A stretch of DNA of 6,254 bases from an uncultured Clostridia bacterium (GTDB taxonomy: Bacteria > Bacillota > Clostridia > Oscillospirales > Acutalibacteraceae): the NCBI GenBank assembly GCA_944381295.1, contig CALWKP010000060.1:1-6254 (forward strand), written 5' to 3'. This document shows positions 5,736-6,254 of this stretch, piece after piece (position 1 is the first letter of the stretch; each line of letters opens with the position of its first letter). The notes below the pieces were generated by a model. That model had not been told where the DNA came from, ran no database searches, and saw only the letters and a program-made list of their open reading frames with translations. The translations under genes were made by a program, and so were the position numbers.

Positions 5736-6254
5736 TTACGCCTGCGGATAGAAATACTTCCGCGACGCAATCAGATTCCGGCTGTCGATCAGTTTCCAGT
5801 CCGGAGACAGCGGGATGCCCGGCACATCCGGCAGATAGAATTTCCCGTCGCGCTCTTCCGGACGCAGTTCCATGATCTCCCACACGTACCGCAGAATCGG
5901 GTACAGGTATTCCACCATCGCGTCTTCATCGCAGGTCGCCACAAATGCCGCCGTCAAATGCGAGAATCCACCGGAACTAAAGGTCAGCCCGTGTTCCTTT
6001 GCCAGGTCACGCACATACATCCAGTCGCGCACGCCGCACAAATTGGTCGGGATCGGCTGAAGATGCTTTGCTCCACATTCCACATAAGTCGGGAACAGGT
6101 ATTTATTGCGCATCGATTCACCCATCGAGACATCTATCGGACACACCTTCGTTAATTTCGCCAGCTCTTCCATATCATGCGAGTGTACCGGCTCCTCATA
6201 CCACGCAATGCGGTACGGTTCGATGCGCTTTGCAAAGGACAGTGCATGTTCCGC
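5736..6254 (-). CDS. Enolase-superfamily protein, mandelate racemase/sugar-acid dehydratase-like (C-terminal part; 5' end outside window)
   Basis: The last 172 residues of a barrel enzyme of the mandelate racemase/muconate lactonizing enzyme group, whose members abstract a proton alpha to a carboxylate with Mg2+ help, often dehydrating sugar acids. Numbering from the window edge, IAWYEEPV (16-23) supplies the second metal ligand and DVSMGES (41-47, Glu46) the third. GVRDW (74-78), the SSGGFSHLTAAF strand (93-104) and VEYL (Glu115) follow the order of mandelate racemase strands 6 to 8. The end shows YLPDVPGIPLSPDWKL, a typical family C-terminus. The first metal ligand and the KxK-type lysine lie outside the window. 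By ungapped eye alignment, the Asp270 and His297 positions of mandelate racemase are Ile68 and Gly95, with a His four residues later (His99), so the catalytic acid/base set is non-standard. An ATG at 6173 is internal, because the EEP metal-ligand motif lies before it. It is the first visible gene of the operon with the aldolase and the two-component pair. Confidence 0.88.
   Translation of the reverse strand, partial: AEHALSFAKRIEPYRIAWYEEPVHSHDMEELAKLTKVCPIDVSMGESMRNKYLFPTYVECGAKHLQPIPTNLCGVRDWMYVRDLAKEHGLTFSSGGFSHLTAAFVATCDEDAMVEYLYPILRYVWEIMELRPEERDGKFYLPDVPGIPLSPDWKLIDSRNLIASRKYFYPQA

Noticed and set aside
5454..6155. Long open frame (233 aa) on the + strand opposite the aldolase and the enolase-superfamily gene
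   Set aside because: It lies wholly antisense to two well-supported genes, is rich in Arg, His and Pro as typical of shadow frames, and shows no recognisable domain.

Overview
The window looks like chromosomal DNA from an anaerobic, low-to-mid-GC Firmicute, most likely a gut-type clostridium (Lachnospiraceae or Oscillospiraceae-like). The grounds are strong AGGAGG-type ribosome binding sites on every visible start, a YesM/YesN-type two-component pair with an AraC-type output domain, and an FmdE-family protein next to a FecE-like ABC ATPase, a pairing I associate with clostridia and archaea. The genus is inference only. The window is densely coding, with one sizeable gap (1166-1343) and no tRNA, rRNA, CRISPR or insertion sequence that I can see.

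Layout. Two convergent units meet at a strong hairpin terminator (1238-1276). The left unit, on the + strand, has the 3' two-thirds or more of an ABC-transporter ATPase of the iron-siderophore/cobalamin/molybdate-like (FecE/BtuD) type. It is followed 20 nt later by an FmdE-family protein with an N-terminal HGHxC metal-site motif and a C-terminal four-cysteine zinc ribbon. This is the tail of a probable metal or metal-chelate uptake operon that starts before the window.

The right unit, on the - strand, is read from the right edge leftwards. It holds the C-terminal 172 residues of an enolase-superfamily (mandelate racemase-like) protein, a DapA/NanA-family class I aldolase (304 aa), a YesM-type membrane sensor histidine kinase (611 aa) and a YesN-type response regulator (539 aa). 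Junctions are 18 nt, 11 nt and an 8-nt overlap, so this is one tightly coupled operon whose promoter lies outside the window.

How the genes could work together. Sugar-acid dehydratases of the enolase superfamily make 2-keto-3-deoxy acids, and DapA-family aldolases cleave such acids to pyruvate and an aldehyde. A YesMN pair in the same transcript would sense an extracellular ligand and switch on catabolic or transport genes. The unusual part is that both enzymes lack textbook active-site residues. The enolase-superfamily protein appears to lack the Asp-His dyad of mandelate racemase, and the aldolase has ANIGE in place of GTTGE and Phe where DapA has its substrate-binding Arg. The substrate is therefore not predictable from the families, and this four-gene set is the best candidate here for an undescribed catabolic module.
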